NCBI RefSeq assembly: GCF_002288825.1
Contig: NZ_NSLI01000005.1
Location: 186,001-250,000 of the forward strand
Direction of reading: 5' to 3'
DNA: 64,000 bases
From: Sphingomonas lenta
GTDB lineage: Bacteria; Pseudomonadota; Alphaproteobacteria; Sphingomonadales; Sphingomonadaceae
Below the pieces are notes generated by a model, which ran no database searches, had not been told where the DNA came from, and saw nothing but the letters and a program-made list of their open reading frames with translations. Both the position numbers and the translations under genes were made by a program. Below, in pieces: positions 17,960 through 25,465 of the stretch (position 1 is the stretch's first letter; each line of letters opens with the position of its first letter).

Positions 17960-18311
17960 GGCGCGCTACACCACGCTGCTCGACGGGTTGGAGTTGCCTG
18001 TCCGGCTCGGCATCCACCCGCATGAGCTGGCGGCGCCGCAGCGGGTGCGGCTATCGGTGCGAATGACGGTCGCCTATCCGCAGCCGGTCGCGAACGACCG
18101 GATCGAGGAGGTGCTCGACTACGACTTCGTCCGCGAGGGCGTGCACGCCATGGCGCGCGAGCGGCGGTTCGCGCTGCAGGAGACGCTGTGCGACGCGGTG
18201 GCGGCGCTCTGCCTGCGCGACGAGCGGGTGATCGAGGTGGTGGTGCGCTCGGTCAAGCCGGACGTGTACCCGGACGCGGCCGTCGGGTGCGAGGTCGTGC
18301 GGGGGCGCTGA
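17952..18311 (+). CDS. folB: Dihydroneopterin aldolase
   Basis: 119 residues. Family signatures are present: LGIHPHE near the N-terminus, VLDYDFVREG, LQETLCDAV, and the substrate-site VKPDVYPDA. The enzyme cleaves 7,8-dihydroneopterin to 6-hydroxymethyl-dihydropterin and glycolaldehyde in the cytoplasm. It overlaps the upstream SDR by 8 nt and completes the folE-SDR-folB operon. The final folK/folP steps are not in the window. Confidence 0.92.
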   Translation: MVEARYTTLLDGLELPVRLGIHPHELAAPQRVRLSVRMTVAYPQPVANDRIEEVLDYDFVREGVHAMARERRFALQETLCDAVAALCLRDERVIEVVVRSVKPDVYPDAAVGCEVVRGR

Positions 18312-18382
18312 TCCAGATTAGAGGCAAGTTAACCGTCCTTTTAACCAGTCCGTAGCAGGATGACGGCGGAAAGGATCGGCAC

Positions 18383-18784
18383 ATGCTCCAGCTCGTCTAC
18401 ATCAGCTCCTCGCGCGAGGCGGTGTCCGCCGCGGAGCTCCAGCGCATCCTCGCCGCCTCGCGCCGGAACAACGGGCGCGACGGCATCACCGGCCTGCTGT
18501 TCTTCGACGGCAAGCGCTTCTTGCAGGCGCTGGAGGGCGAGGCGGACAAGGTGGTCGCCGCGTTCGAGCGCATCCGCGACGACGCGCGCCACTCGGGCGT
18601 GGTCGTGCTGTCGCGGCGCGAGATCGCCGAGCGCGAGTTCGGCGACTGGGCGATGGCGAGCCGGGGCGCGCCGCACGAGGAGGACGCGATGCTCGCCCGC
18701 GTGGCCGAGCTCGCCGCCAACGCCGCACCCGCGGTGCAGGCGACGTTCAACAGCTTCGCCCAGGTCCGCCGCCGCGCCGCTTAA
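18383..18784 (+). CDS. Stand-alone BLUF-domain blue-light photoreceptor
   Basis: 133 residues containing one BLUF domain and a short helical C-terminal extension. All key flavin-photocycle residues of AppA align at a constant offset of 15: Tyr6 (LQLVY), Asn30 (RRNNG), Gln48 (FLQALEG), Trp89 and Met91 (FGDWAM). It should bind FAD and signal blue light by protein-protein contacts, since it has no fused output domain. AAAGGA precedes the ATG. The TAA stop shares the palindrome TTAA with the stop of the convergent yceI-like gene. Confidence 0.95.
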   Translation: MLQLVYISSSREAVSAAELQRILAASRRNNGRDGITGLLFFDGKRFLQALEGEADKVVAAFERIRDDARHSGVVVLSRREIAEREFGDWAMASRGAPHEEDAMLARVAELAANAAPAVQATFNSFAQVRRRAA

Positions 18785-19374
18785 GCTGCTTCGAACGCCG
18801 CGTTGATCTCCAGGTCGACGCGATCCGACACCACCGGCACGGCCATGCCGAGGCCGAAGTCGCTGCGGTTCACCTGACCCGTGGCGCGGAAGCCGAAGTT
18901 GAGCTTCTTGTTCATCGGGTTGGGCCCGGCGCCGACGAAGCTCGCCTGAAGCGTCACCGGTTTGGTGATCCCCTTGATCGTGAGGTCGCCCGTCACGGTC
19001 GCCCGGTTTCCGTTCACCTGTACGTCGCGCGACACGAAACGCGCGGTGGGATGCTTGGCGGTCTCGAAGAAATCGGCGCTGTTCAGGTGCTTGGTGAAGC
19101 CGGCGCTCGTGCTCGACAGCTCGGCGGTGTTGAACGTCACCTCCAGCTTGGTCGCCTGCGGGCGGGCGGGGTCGATCGTGATCTGGCCGCCCGACGCGCC
19201 GAACTGGCCCGTCAGCATGGAGAAGCCCATGTGGTTGACGGTCCAGGTGACCTGGGTGTGGTTGGGATCGACGCGGTAGGTGCCGGCGCGGACGAGCGCC
19301 GGGTCGGGCTGGCCGGGCGTCTGGGCGACGACGGGCACGGCGATCAGGGCTAAGGCGGCGAAGGCCGGACGCAT
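18781..19374 (-). CDS. YceI family periplasmic lipid-binding protein
   Basis: 197 residues with a signal peptide ending near PVVAQ. The lipocalin-like YceI domain shows YRVDPNHTQVTWTVNHMG, then MLTGQFGASGG, DFFETAKHPTARF and LTIKGITKPVTL. Known members bind polyisoprenoids or amphiphiles in the periplasm. ATG 19374 is chosen for its AGGAG site and for giving an intact signal peptide; the longer frame to 19413 overlaps miaA. It is 19 bp downstream of miaA. Confidence 0.92.
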   Translation of the reverse strand: MRPAFAALALIAVPVVAQTPGQPDPALVRAGTYRVDPNHTQVTWTVNHMGFSMLTGQFGASGGQITIDPARPQATKLEVTFNTAELSSTSAGFTKHLNSADFFETAKHPTARFVSRDVQVNGNRATVTGDLTIKGITKPVTLQASFVGAGPNPMNKKLNFGFRATGQVNRSDFGLGMAVPVVSDRVDLEINAAFEAA

Positions 19375-19393
19375 ACGGTTCTCCTGCAAAAGT

Positions 19394-20368
19394 CTATCCG
19401 CCGCATCCTGCATCGAACCGCGTGGTTGCGACAGGGGCGGAATCGAAACGCTCCGTTGCCGAAAGCCGCTGGCGCATCAAACGGAGGAGCGCATCGGCGT
19501 CCGCCTCGCGCGTCCAGTCGGGCGGGGACTGGTTGCGGAACCAGGTGTACTGGCGCTTGGCGTATTGCCGCGTCTCGAGGCGGGCTCGGGCGAGCGCCTC
19601 GTCGCGGGTCGCGCGGCCGGCAAGCATGTCGGCAATAGGCGTGACGCCGATCGCGCGCATGACGGGCAGGTCGGGCGAGAGATCGCGGGTGAGTAGGGCT
19701 GCAACCTCGTCCACCGCACCTTCATCGAACATGGTCGCGAGGCGGGCGTCGGTGCGGGTGACGAGCGCGTCGCGGTCGGGAAGCAGCGCCGCGCCGACCA
19801 CGTGGTAGCGGTCGCGGATGCCGCCGACGCGTTCGGCTTGCCAATGGGCGAGCGGACGGCCGGTCGAGCGCACCACCTCCAGCGCGCGGGCGACTCGGGT
19901 GATGTCGGAGGGGTGGAGGCGCGCGGCGGCGGGCGCGTCGAGCTCGGCGAGCAGACGATGGGCTTCGGCGACGGGCAGCGCGCGCGCCTCCGCGCGGATG
20001 GTGGGGTCGATGTCCGGTACGGGCGCGATGCCGTCTAGCAGCGTGCGGAGGTACAGGCCCGTGCCGCCGACCAGGATGGGCAGCTCGCCGGCCGCGACGG
20101 CGTCCGCGACCGCATCCCCCGCCTCGGCGGCCCAGCGGGCGGCGGAGCAGGCTTCCGCACCGTCGATGTAGCCGAACAGGCGGTGGGGCGCGCGCGCCTC
20201 CTCCGCCGCGTCCGGGCGGGCGGTGAGGACGCGGAGGTCGCGATAGACCTGCGACGCGTCGGCGTTGATCACCACGCCGCCCAGCGCCTCGGCGAGCGCC
20301 GCGCCCGCGGCCGACTTGCCGCTCGCGGTCGGCCCTGCGATGAGCGCCAATCTCGGGAGGTGGTCCAT
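19394..20368 (-). CDS. miaA: tRNA dimethylallyltransferase
   Basis: 324 residues. The P-loop GPTASGKS is at residues 12-19, followed by [19 protein letters not shown], the substrate segment [16 protein letters not shown] and the C-terminal [16 protein letters not shown]. It adds a dimethylallyl group to A37 of tRNAs reading UNN codons. Its ATG is the reverse strand of the same CATG (20366-20369) that holds the serB ATG, so the two genes start head to head and overlap by 2 bp. A GTG two codons upstream (20374) is an alternative. Confidence 0.95.
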   Translation of the reverse strand: MDHLPRLALIAGPTASGKSAAGAALAEALGGVVINADASQVYRDLRVLTARPDAAEEARAPHRLFGYIDGAEACSAARWAAEAGDAVADAVAAGELPILVGGTGLYLRTLLDGIAPVPDIDPTIRAEARALPVAEAHRLLAELDAPAAARLHPSDITRVARALEVVRSTGRPLAHWQAERVGGIRDRYHVVGAALLPDRDALVTRTDARLATMFDEGAVDEVAALLTRDLSPDLPVMRAIGVTPIADMLAGRATRDEALARARLETRQYAKRQYTWFRNQSPPDWTREADADALLRLMRQRLSATERFDSAPVATTRFDAGCGG

Positions 20369-21308
20369 GTTCACGGCGACGCTGATAGCAGAGCGGAATC
20401 TTGATGACGCGCTGCTTTCCGACATCGTCCACGAGTTCGATACTGAGTGCACGGCGGGTCGATTGAAGACCGTCGATTGGATCGATCAAGATCGTGCAGC
20501 GGACCTGACCTTTGATCCGGCTAAAGATTTCAGTGATAAAGATTGTGCTGAACTCGCCGCAGCAATGCAGCAACGTGCTTGGGCGATCGCCAAAGGCGGG
20601 TTCGGCCGTGAGCTGGCGATGGATATTATCGTTCAGCCTACGGCCGGTCGCGAGAAACGCGCGCTCGTCGCCGACATGGACTCCACGATGATCACCGTCG
20701 AGTGCATCGACGAGCTGGCCGACTATGCCGGGATCAAGCCCGAGATCGCGGCGATCACCGAGGCGGCGATGCGCGGCGAGCTCGACTTCGAGGCGGCGCT
20801 CGACGCGCGGGTGCGGCTGCTGAAGGGCATGGATGCGAGCGTGATCGACCGCTGCCTAGCCGAGCGCGTCGGGATCATGCCCGGCGCGCGTGCGCTGGTG
20901 CGCACGATGCGGGCGCGGGGCGCGCGATGCGTGCTCGTGTCGGGCGGTTTCACGCGCTTCGCCGAGCCGGTGGCGGCGGAGATCGGGTTCGATCGGGCGA
21001 TCGCGAACGTGCTGGAGATCGAGGGCAGGCGGCTCACCGGCGCGGTGCGGCGGCCGATCGTCGGGGCGGAGGCGAAGGAGCGGGCGCTGCGGGAGACCGT
21101 CGCGGAGGCAGGCGTGGGACTCGAATCGGCGCTGGCGGTCGGCGACGGGGCGAACGACCTGCCCATGATCCGCGCGGCGGGGCTGGGGGTGGCATACCGC
21201 GCCAAGCCGATCGTCGCAGCCGCCGCGGGCGCGCGGATCGAGCATAGCGACCTGAGCGCGCTGCTCTATGCGCAGGGCGTGCCGCGGCGGGAGTGGGTCA
21301 CCAGCTAA
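20367..21308 (+). CDS. serB: Phosphoserine phosphatase
   Basis: 313 residues. The C-terminal HAD domain has the nucleophile motif VADMDSTMI, the Ser/Thr motif LVSGGFTRF, and motif [11 protein letters not shown]. Residues ~1-85 form the N-terminal regulatory-type domain common in SerB. It catalyses the last step of serine synthesis. A GGGAGG site lies about 6 nt upstream, inside the miaA coding sequence. The first ~270 nt are clearly poorer in GC than the HAD part. Confidence 0.95.
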   Translation: MFTATLIAERNLDDALLSDIVHEFDTECTAGRLKTVDWIDQDRAADLTFDPAKDFSDKDCAELAAAMQQRAWAIAKGGFGRELAMDIIVQPTAGREKRALVADMDSTMITVECIDELADYAGIKPEIAAITEAAMRGELDFEAALDARVRLLKGMDASVIDRCLAERVGIMPGARALVRTMRARGARCVLVSGGFTRFAEPVAAEIGFDRAIANVLEIEGRRLTGAVRRPIVGAEAKERALRETVAEAGVGLESALAVGDGANDLPMIRAAGLGVAYRAKPIVAAAAGARIEHSDLSALLYAQGVPRREWVTS

Positions 21309-21311
21309 TTT

Positions 21312-21580
21312 CCTCCCCCGCATCGTAGATGCGGGGGAGGGGGACCGCTCGCGTAGCGAGTGGTGGAGGGGGGCGTAGCGCGACGAGCGACATGCCGGGG
21401 GCATGTCGCCGCGCGGAGCCGGCCTGCGGGACGCAGGCCGTGGGCGATGCCGTATCCCCCACGGCTTGCTTTGCAAGCCGGCTCCGGTCGGCGACAAGCC
21501 CCCGGCTTGTCGCTGATCGACCTACGCCCCCCTCCACCAGCCTGCGGCTGGTCCCCCTCCCCCGCTGTAAGCGGGGGAGG
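21312..21580. repeat. 269-bp nested palindromic intergenic element
   Basis: The two ends are inverted copies of each other: CCTCCCCCGC, a short variable loop, GCGGGGGAGG, GGGACC, then GGTGGAGGGGGGCGTAG and further matching blocks. The arms run about 105 bp (roughly 21312-21420 and 21476-21580). Each arm contains smaller hairpins, for example around CATGCCGGGGGCATG and in the centre ACGGCTTGC-TTT-GCAAGCCG. It fills the whole gap between the serB and SPOR-gene stop codons. Related short forms recur in sphingomonad genomes, and one occurs at 25429-25457. Confidence 0.85.
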
Positions 21581-21583
21581 ATT

Positions 21584-22669
21584 TTAGGAGGGGATCACCA
21601 CGCAGCTTACGCCGGCGGCGCGGCAGGCGCGTTGGGCTTCGGCGCGGGTGCGGTAGGGGCCGGCCTGGACGCGGGTGACGTTCCCCGCGCGGACATAGGA
21701 GACCTCGCCCACCCGCCCGCCCACCCGCGCGCCCAGGTCGCGCGCGTTGCCGGCGTCGCGGAACGCGCCGAGCTGGATGCGGTAGCGTCCGCCCGCCGCG
21801 GCGCGCACGGGCGCGGGCGCCGCCGCACGAGGTGTCGCGCGGGGCGCGGGCGCGGCGGCCGGACGCGGAGCCGTCGCGCGCGGGGTGGGCGTCGCGGCCG
21901 GCGTCGGGGCCGGGCTGGGGCGGGTGGCGACGGCTTTGGGCGTCGCCGCCGGAGCGGGCCGCGACGCGGTCGCGCGCGGGGTCGGCGTCGCACGCGGGGT
22001 CGGGGTGGCGGCGGGCGCGGGCGGCGCGGAGGCGACGGCGGTGGGCGGCGCGTCGGTGGCGCGGACGGCGGTGCGGTTCGGGTCGACGCCGGGCGCGAGC
22101 TTCGCCTGCGCCTCGTACTGGCGCGCTAGCTCCAGCCCGCGCTGGCGGTCGGCGGGCGTGATGTGCCGGTCCATCTGCGCCAGGGTCTGCGAGGCGGATT
22201 GGAGGTTGGCGGCGCTGGCGCGCGTCATCAGCGCATAGGCGCGGGGCACGTCGCGCTTCACGCCGTCGCCGTTGAAGAGCATGGTGCCGAGCACGAGCTG
22301 CGCGCGGGGCTCGCCGCGGGCGGCCGACTTCTCGAGCCAGGGCAGCGCCTCCGCGCGCTTGCCCGCCTGGAACAGCGCCAGGCCGTAGTTGTCGCCCGCC
22401 TGTTCATGGTTCTGGAGCGCCGCGCGGCGGAACCAGCTCTCGGCGAGCGCGGGATCCTCCGGCACGCCGCGGCCGAGCTTGTACGCTTGGGCGAGGTTGA
22501 ACTGCGCGTCGGCGTCGCCCGCGATCGCCAGCGGACGCCATTTCTCGACGGCGGTGCGGTAGTCGCCGCGGCTCCAGGCGTCGACGCCCAGCTTAACGTC
22601 CGGGCTCTGCGCGGCGCCTACGCCCGCCACCAGCGCCACCGCTCCCAGCCCCAAGAGAAAACCACGCAT
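21584..22669 (-). CDS. Sel1-like repeat protein with C-terminal SPOR domain
   Basis: 361 residues. A signal peptide (LLGLGAVALVAGVGAAQS) is followed by Sel1/TPR-type repeats up to about residue 190 (for example AQFNLAQAYKLGRGVPED and RAQLVLGTMLFNGDGVKRD). Next is a Pro/Ala/Thr-rich linker of repeated ATPTPRA units and a C-terminal SPOR domain starting RYRIQLGAFRDAGNARDLG. SPOR domains bind denuded peptidoglycan at division sites, so the protein is probably periplasmic and septal. ATG 22669 is preferred over a TTG at 22675. It is divergent from parA with a 130-bp gap. Confidence 0.88.
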   Translation of the reverse strand: MRGFLLGLGAVALVAGVGAAQSPDVKLGVDAWSRGDYRTAVEKWRPLAIAGDADAQFNLAQAYKLGRGVPEDPALAESWFRRAALQNHEQAGDNYGLALFQAGKRAEALPWLEKSAARGEPRAQLVLGTMLFNGDGVKRDVPRAYALMTRASAANLQSASQTLAQMDRHITPADRQRGLELARQYEAQAKLAPGVDPNRTAVRATDAPPTAVASAPPAPAATPTPRATPTPRATASRPAPAATPKAVATRPSPAPTPAATPTPRATAPRPAAAPAPRATPRAAAPAPVRAAAGGRYRIQLGAFRDAGNARDLGARVGGRVGEVSYVRAGNVTRVQAGPYRTRAEAQRACRAAGVSCVVIPS

Positions 22670-22799
22670 GACCAAACCCCCGACCCGCTAGTCCCCCCGC
22701 ATCATGCCCCGGTTCGGCGCGGACGGGAAGCGCCGTTTACCATTCCTTATACCCACGCGTGGCAGGTCATGGGCCGAACAGCGGGAGTGAAGGGGAGCT

Positions 22800-23522
22800 A
22801 TGCGCGTTCTCGCGATGGCGTCGCAGAAGGGCGGATCGGGCAAGACGACCTTGTCCGGCCATTTGGCCGTGCAGGCGCAGCTGGCGGGCCACGGGCCCGT
22901 GGTGCTGATCGACATCGACCCGCAGGGGTCGCTGGCGGACTGGTGGAACGAGCGCGAGACGGAGATGCCCGCCTTCGCGCAGACCACTGTCGCGCGGCTG
23001 GCCGCCGACCTGGAGGTGCTGCGCCAGCAGGGCTTCAAGCTCGCCATGATCGACACGCCGCCCGCCATCACCATGGCGATCCAGAGCGTGATCCAGGTGG
23101 CCGAGCTGATCGTCATCCCGACGCGCCCGTCACCGCACGACCTCCGCGCGGTGGGCGCGACCGTCGACCTTTGCGACCGCGCGGGCAAGCCGCTCATCTT
23201 CGTGGTCAACGCCGCCACGCCCAAGGCGCGCATCACCAGCGAGGCCGCGGTGGCGCTGTCGCAGCACGGCACCGTCGCGCCGATCACCATCCACCAGCGC
23301 ACCGACTTCGCCGCGTCGATGATCGACGGCCGCACGGTGATGGAGACGGACCCGAACGGCCGCTCCGCCGCCGAGGTGCAGGCGCTCTGGACCTACATCG
23401 CCGACCGGCTGGAGAAGAACTTCCGCCGCACCGTCTTTTCCGTGCCGACCGCGCCGGGCGCGGGCATGGGGATGGGCGTGCGCCCGGCCGCCGGCGGCTT
23501 CGGCCGCCGGGTCGCGGGGTGA
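22800..23522 (+). CDS. Orphan ParA-family partitioning ATPase
   Basis: 240 residues. The deviant Walker A KGGSGKTT (residues 10-17), IDIDPQGS and IDTPPA identify the ParA/MinD superfamily. The protein lacks an N-terminal DNA-binding domain, and the C-terminus is a Gly/Met-rich tail (GAGMGMGVRPAAGG). GGGGAG precedes the ATG. The next gene, linked by GTGA, is not a normal ParB but a proline-rich protein with an RHH-like end, and both flanking genes encode SPOR proteins. This suggests positioning of an envelope or division complex rather than plasmid partition. That role is inference. Confidence 0.88.
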   Translation: MRVLAMASQKGGSGKTTLSGHLAVQAQLAGHGPVVLIDIDPQGSLADWWNERETEMPAFAQTTVARLAADLEVLRQQGFKLAMIDTPPAITMAIQSVIQVAELIVIPTRPSPHDLRAVGATVDLCDRAGKPLIFVVNAATPKARITSEAAVALSQHGTVAPITIHQRTDFAASMIDGRTVMETDPNGRSAAEVQALWTYIADRLEKNFRRTVFSVPTAPGAGMGMGVRPAAGGFGRRVAG

Positions 23523-24103
23523 GCGCCATGCTGAGCTCCAAGCCGCTCGCCTCGCTCTCGTCCGGCCTCCTCGCCCGCAAGGGTCAGGCCAAGCCCGCCA
23601 TGCGCCCGCAGGGCTTCGGCGGGTTCGCGTCCTCCGCGGCCGCCGCGCTCGACGATCTGGGCTGGGACGACATGGGCTCGCCCGAGCCCGCCGCGCCCCA
23701 AACCGCACCGACGCCCGCGCCGACGCCCGCGCCGACGCCGGTGCTGGTCTCGCCCGCTCCCCCGCCTGAGCCCGAGCCGGCCGAACCCGCGCCCGTGCCG
23801 CCCGTCATCTCGCTGCGCGAGGCGCTGGCGAAGCGGATCGAGCAGGTGCGCGAGCCGAAATCCGTGTCGCTCGCCACCGCCGCCCGTATCGGGCGCGAGT
23901 CGGCCAAGCAGACCAAGAACGGCAAGGCCGCGTTCACGCTGCGCCTCGACGCCGACCGCCACCTGAAGCTCAGGCTGGCGAGCGCGTTGGGGGGGCGGTC
24001 CGCGCAGATGCTGGTGACCGAGGCGGTGGACGCGCTCTTGGACACGATGCCCGAGGTGGCGGCGCTCGTCGCGCAGCTGCCCGAACCGAAACGTCGTCGA
24101 TAG
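23519..24103 (+). CDS. Proline-rich protein with RHH-like C-terminus, probable ParA partner
   Basis: 194 residues from GTG 23519 (GTGA overlap with parA) or 191 from ATG 23528. The N-terminal 45 residues include FGGFASSAAAALDDLGWDDM. A low-complexity Pro/Ala/Thr linker (repeated PAPTPAPTP) follows. The C-terminal ~55 residues, AFTLRLDADRHLKLRLASAL then SAQMLVTEAVDALLDTMPEV, have the pattern of a ribbon-helix-helix dimer. The layout is like ParA-partner proteins of the ParG/MipZ-adaptor kind, but I recognise no named family. Translational coupling to parA is the main evidence for partnership. Confidence 0.7.
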   Translation: MSAMLSSKPLASLSSGLLARKGQAKPAMRPQGFGGFASSAAAALDDLGWDDMGSPEPAAPQTAPTPAPTPAPTPVLVSPAPPPEPEPAEPAPVPPVISLREALAKRIEQVREPKSVSLATAARIGRESAKQTKNGKAAFTLRLDADRHLKLRLASALGGRSAQMLVTEAVDALLDTMPEVAALVAQLPEPKRRR

Positions 24104-24117
24104 GGATGGGGGTCTCG

Positions 24118-25413
24118 ATGAAGACGCGGATGCTGTTGAAGGTGAGCCTGCCGGCGCTGCTGGTCGCGGGCGCGACGGTCGCGGTGGCTTCGGCGGGCGA
24201 GGGGGTGGCCGACGCCAAGGCGGCCGCCAAGGTCGCCGCCAAGGCCGAGCGCGCGCTGGGCAAGCGCGCGGGCGCGGACGCGGTCGCGTGGGCCGAGCAG
24301 GCGGTGACGCTGTCGCCGCAGGACGCCGGCCACCGCGCGCTGCTGGGCCAGGCCTACTTGCAGGCGGGCCGCTTCCGCTCGGCGCGCGAGGCGTTCGCGG
24401 ACGCGCTGCAGCTCGACGGGCGCAACGGACGCGTGGCGCTGGGCCTGGTGCTCGCGCAGATCGCGACCGGCGACTGGTCGGCCGCCCGGGCGACGCTCGA
24501 CGAGCACGCCGGCAAGATCTCGGCGAGCGACCGCGGCCTCGCCGTGGCGCTCACGGGCGACCCCGCCTCGGCGGTGGCCATGCTGACGGACGCGGCGCGC
24601 CGCCCGGACGCCAGCCCCAAGACGCGGCAGAACCTGGCGCTCAGCCTGGCGCTCGCCGGGCAATGGCAGATGGCGCGCGTGGTCGCGGCCGCCGACATGT
24701 CGCCCGCCGACGTGGACGCGCGCATGGTCGAATGGGCCGCCTTCGCGCAGCCCCGCGACGCGTCCGACCAGGTCGCGCACCTGCTGGGCGTGAAGGCGGT
24801 CGAGGACGCCGGCCGTCCGGCCGCGCTGGCGCTGAACGCCGCGCCCGCGGTCGTGCCGACCGTCGAGCCGGTCGCCGTCGCGGCCGCCGCCGCGCCCGTC
24901 GTGGTCGCGCCCGAGCCGACCGCCGAGGCGGTGCGCGCGCCCGGCTTCGGCAAGGTAGTGTTCGGCCCGCGCCAGGAGATCGTGCAGGCGCTGCCCGCGC
25001 CGACGATCCGGCCCGCGCGCGGCCTCGTAAAGGTGGCGCTCACGGCCAGGCCGCAGCCGCTGCCGGTCGTCGCCAAGGCCGCGCCTGCGCCTGCGCCCGC
25101 CGCCGCGCCCGCCAAGGGCGGCTGGTTCGTCCAGCTCGGCGCGTACGACTCGCCCGCGGTCGCCCGCGAGGCATGGGGCCGCGCCCAGCGCCGCTTCGCC
25201 GCGCTGGAGGACCACACGCCGTCCGGCATGAACTTCGCCGCGCGCGGGCGGGACTTCTACCGCCTGTCGGTGGGCGGCTTCGCGCATTCGGACGCGCAGG
25301 GCTTCTGCCGCCGCTACCGCGCGGCCGGGGGCAGCTGCTTCGTCCGCCAGGTCGCGGGCGATCAGGTCGCACAGTGGCTGCGCAAGCCGGGCGTGCAGGT
25401 CGCCGCGCGCTGA
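24118..25413 (+). CDS. TPR protein with C-terminal SPOR domain
   Basis: 431 residues. The signal peptide contains LLKVSLPALLVAGATVAVAS. TPR-like helices run from about 35 to 210 (for example HRALLGQAYLQAGRFRSARE). A long Ala/Pro/Val-rich linker follows, and the C-terminal SPOR domain begins GGWFVQLGAYDSPAVAREAW and ends with a Cys-containing CRRYRAAGGSCFVRQV. It is probably a septal peptidoglycan-binding protein. ATG 24118 has a GGGGG site; ATG 24106 is less likely. It is 14 nt after the RHH-like gene, so parA, the RHH partner and this gene form one operon. Confidence 0.87.
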   Translation: MKTRMLLKVSLPALLVAGATVAVASAGEGVADAKAAAKVAAKAERALGKRAGADAVAWAEQAVTLSPQDAGHRALLGQAYLQAGRFRSAREAFADALQLDGRNGRVALGLVLAQIATGDWSAARATLDEHAGKISASDRGLAVALTGDPASAVAMLTDAARRPDASPKTRQNLALSLALAGQWQMARVVAAADMSPADVDARMVEWAAFAQPRDASDQVAHLLGVKAVEDAGRPAALALNAAPAVVPTVEPVAVAAAAAPVVVAPEPTAEAVRAPGFGKVVFGPRQEIVQALPAPTIRPARGLVKVALTARPQPLPVVAKAAPAPAPAAAPAKGGWFVQLGAYDSPAVAREAWGRAQRRFAALEDHTPSGMNFAARGRDFYRLSVGGFAHSDAQGFCRRYRAAGGSCFVRQVAGDQVAQWLRKPGVQVAAR

Positions 25414-25428
25414 TCCTCTTTCTTAGTT

Positions 25429-25457
25429 CCTCCCCCGCATCTACGATGCGGGAGAGG
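25429..25457. repeat. Single-hairpin copy of the CCTCCCCCGC palindrome between convergent genes
   Basis: CCTCCCCCGCATC-TAC-GATGCGGGAGAGG lies in the 52-bp gap between the TPR-SPOR and pyrC stops. It matches the outer hairpin of the 269-bp element (21312) with different loop bases. It may act as a bidirectional 3'-end hairpin. Confidence 0.75.
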
Positions 25458-25465
25458 AATTCTGA

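Noticed and set aside
21360..21587. Short frames inside the palindromic element
   Set aside because: They only translate the repeat, have no SD, and differ between the two arms.
22163..23518. Very long frame leading into the RHH-like gene
   Set aside because: Only the part from 23519 has non-shadow composition; upstream it is antisense to the SPOR gene and out of frame with parA.
21309..25465. Possible plasmid or integrated element because of the ParA gene
   Set aside because: No replication, integrase or ParB gene is present, and composition and neighbours are chromosomal.
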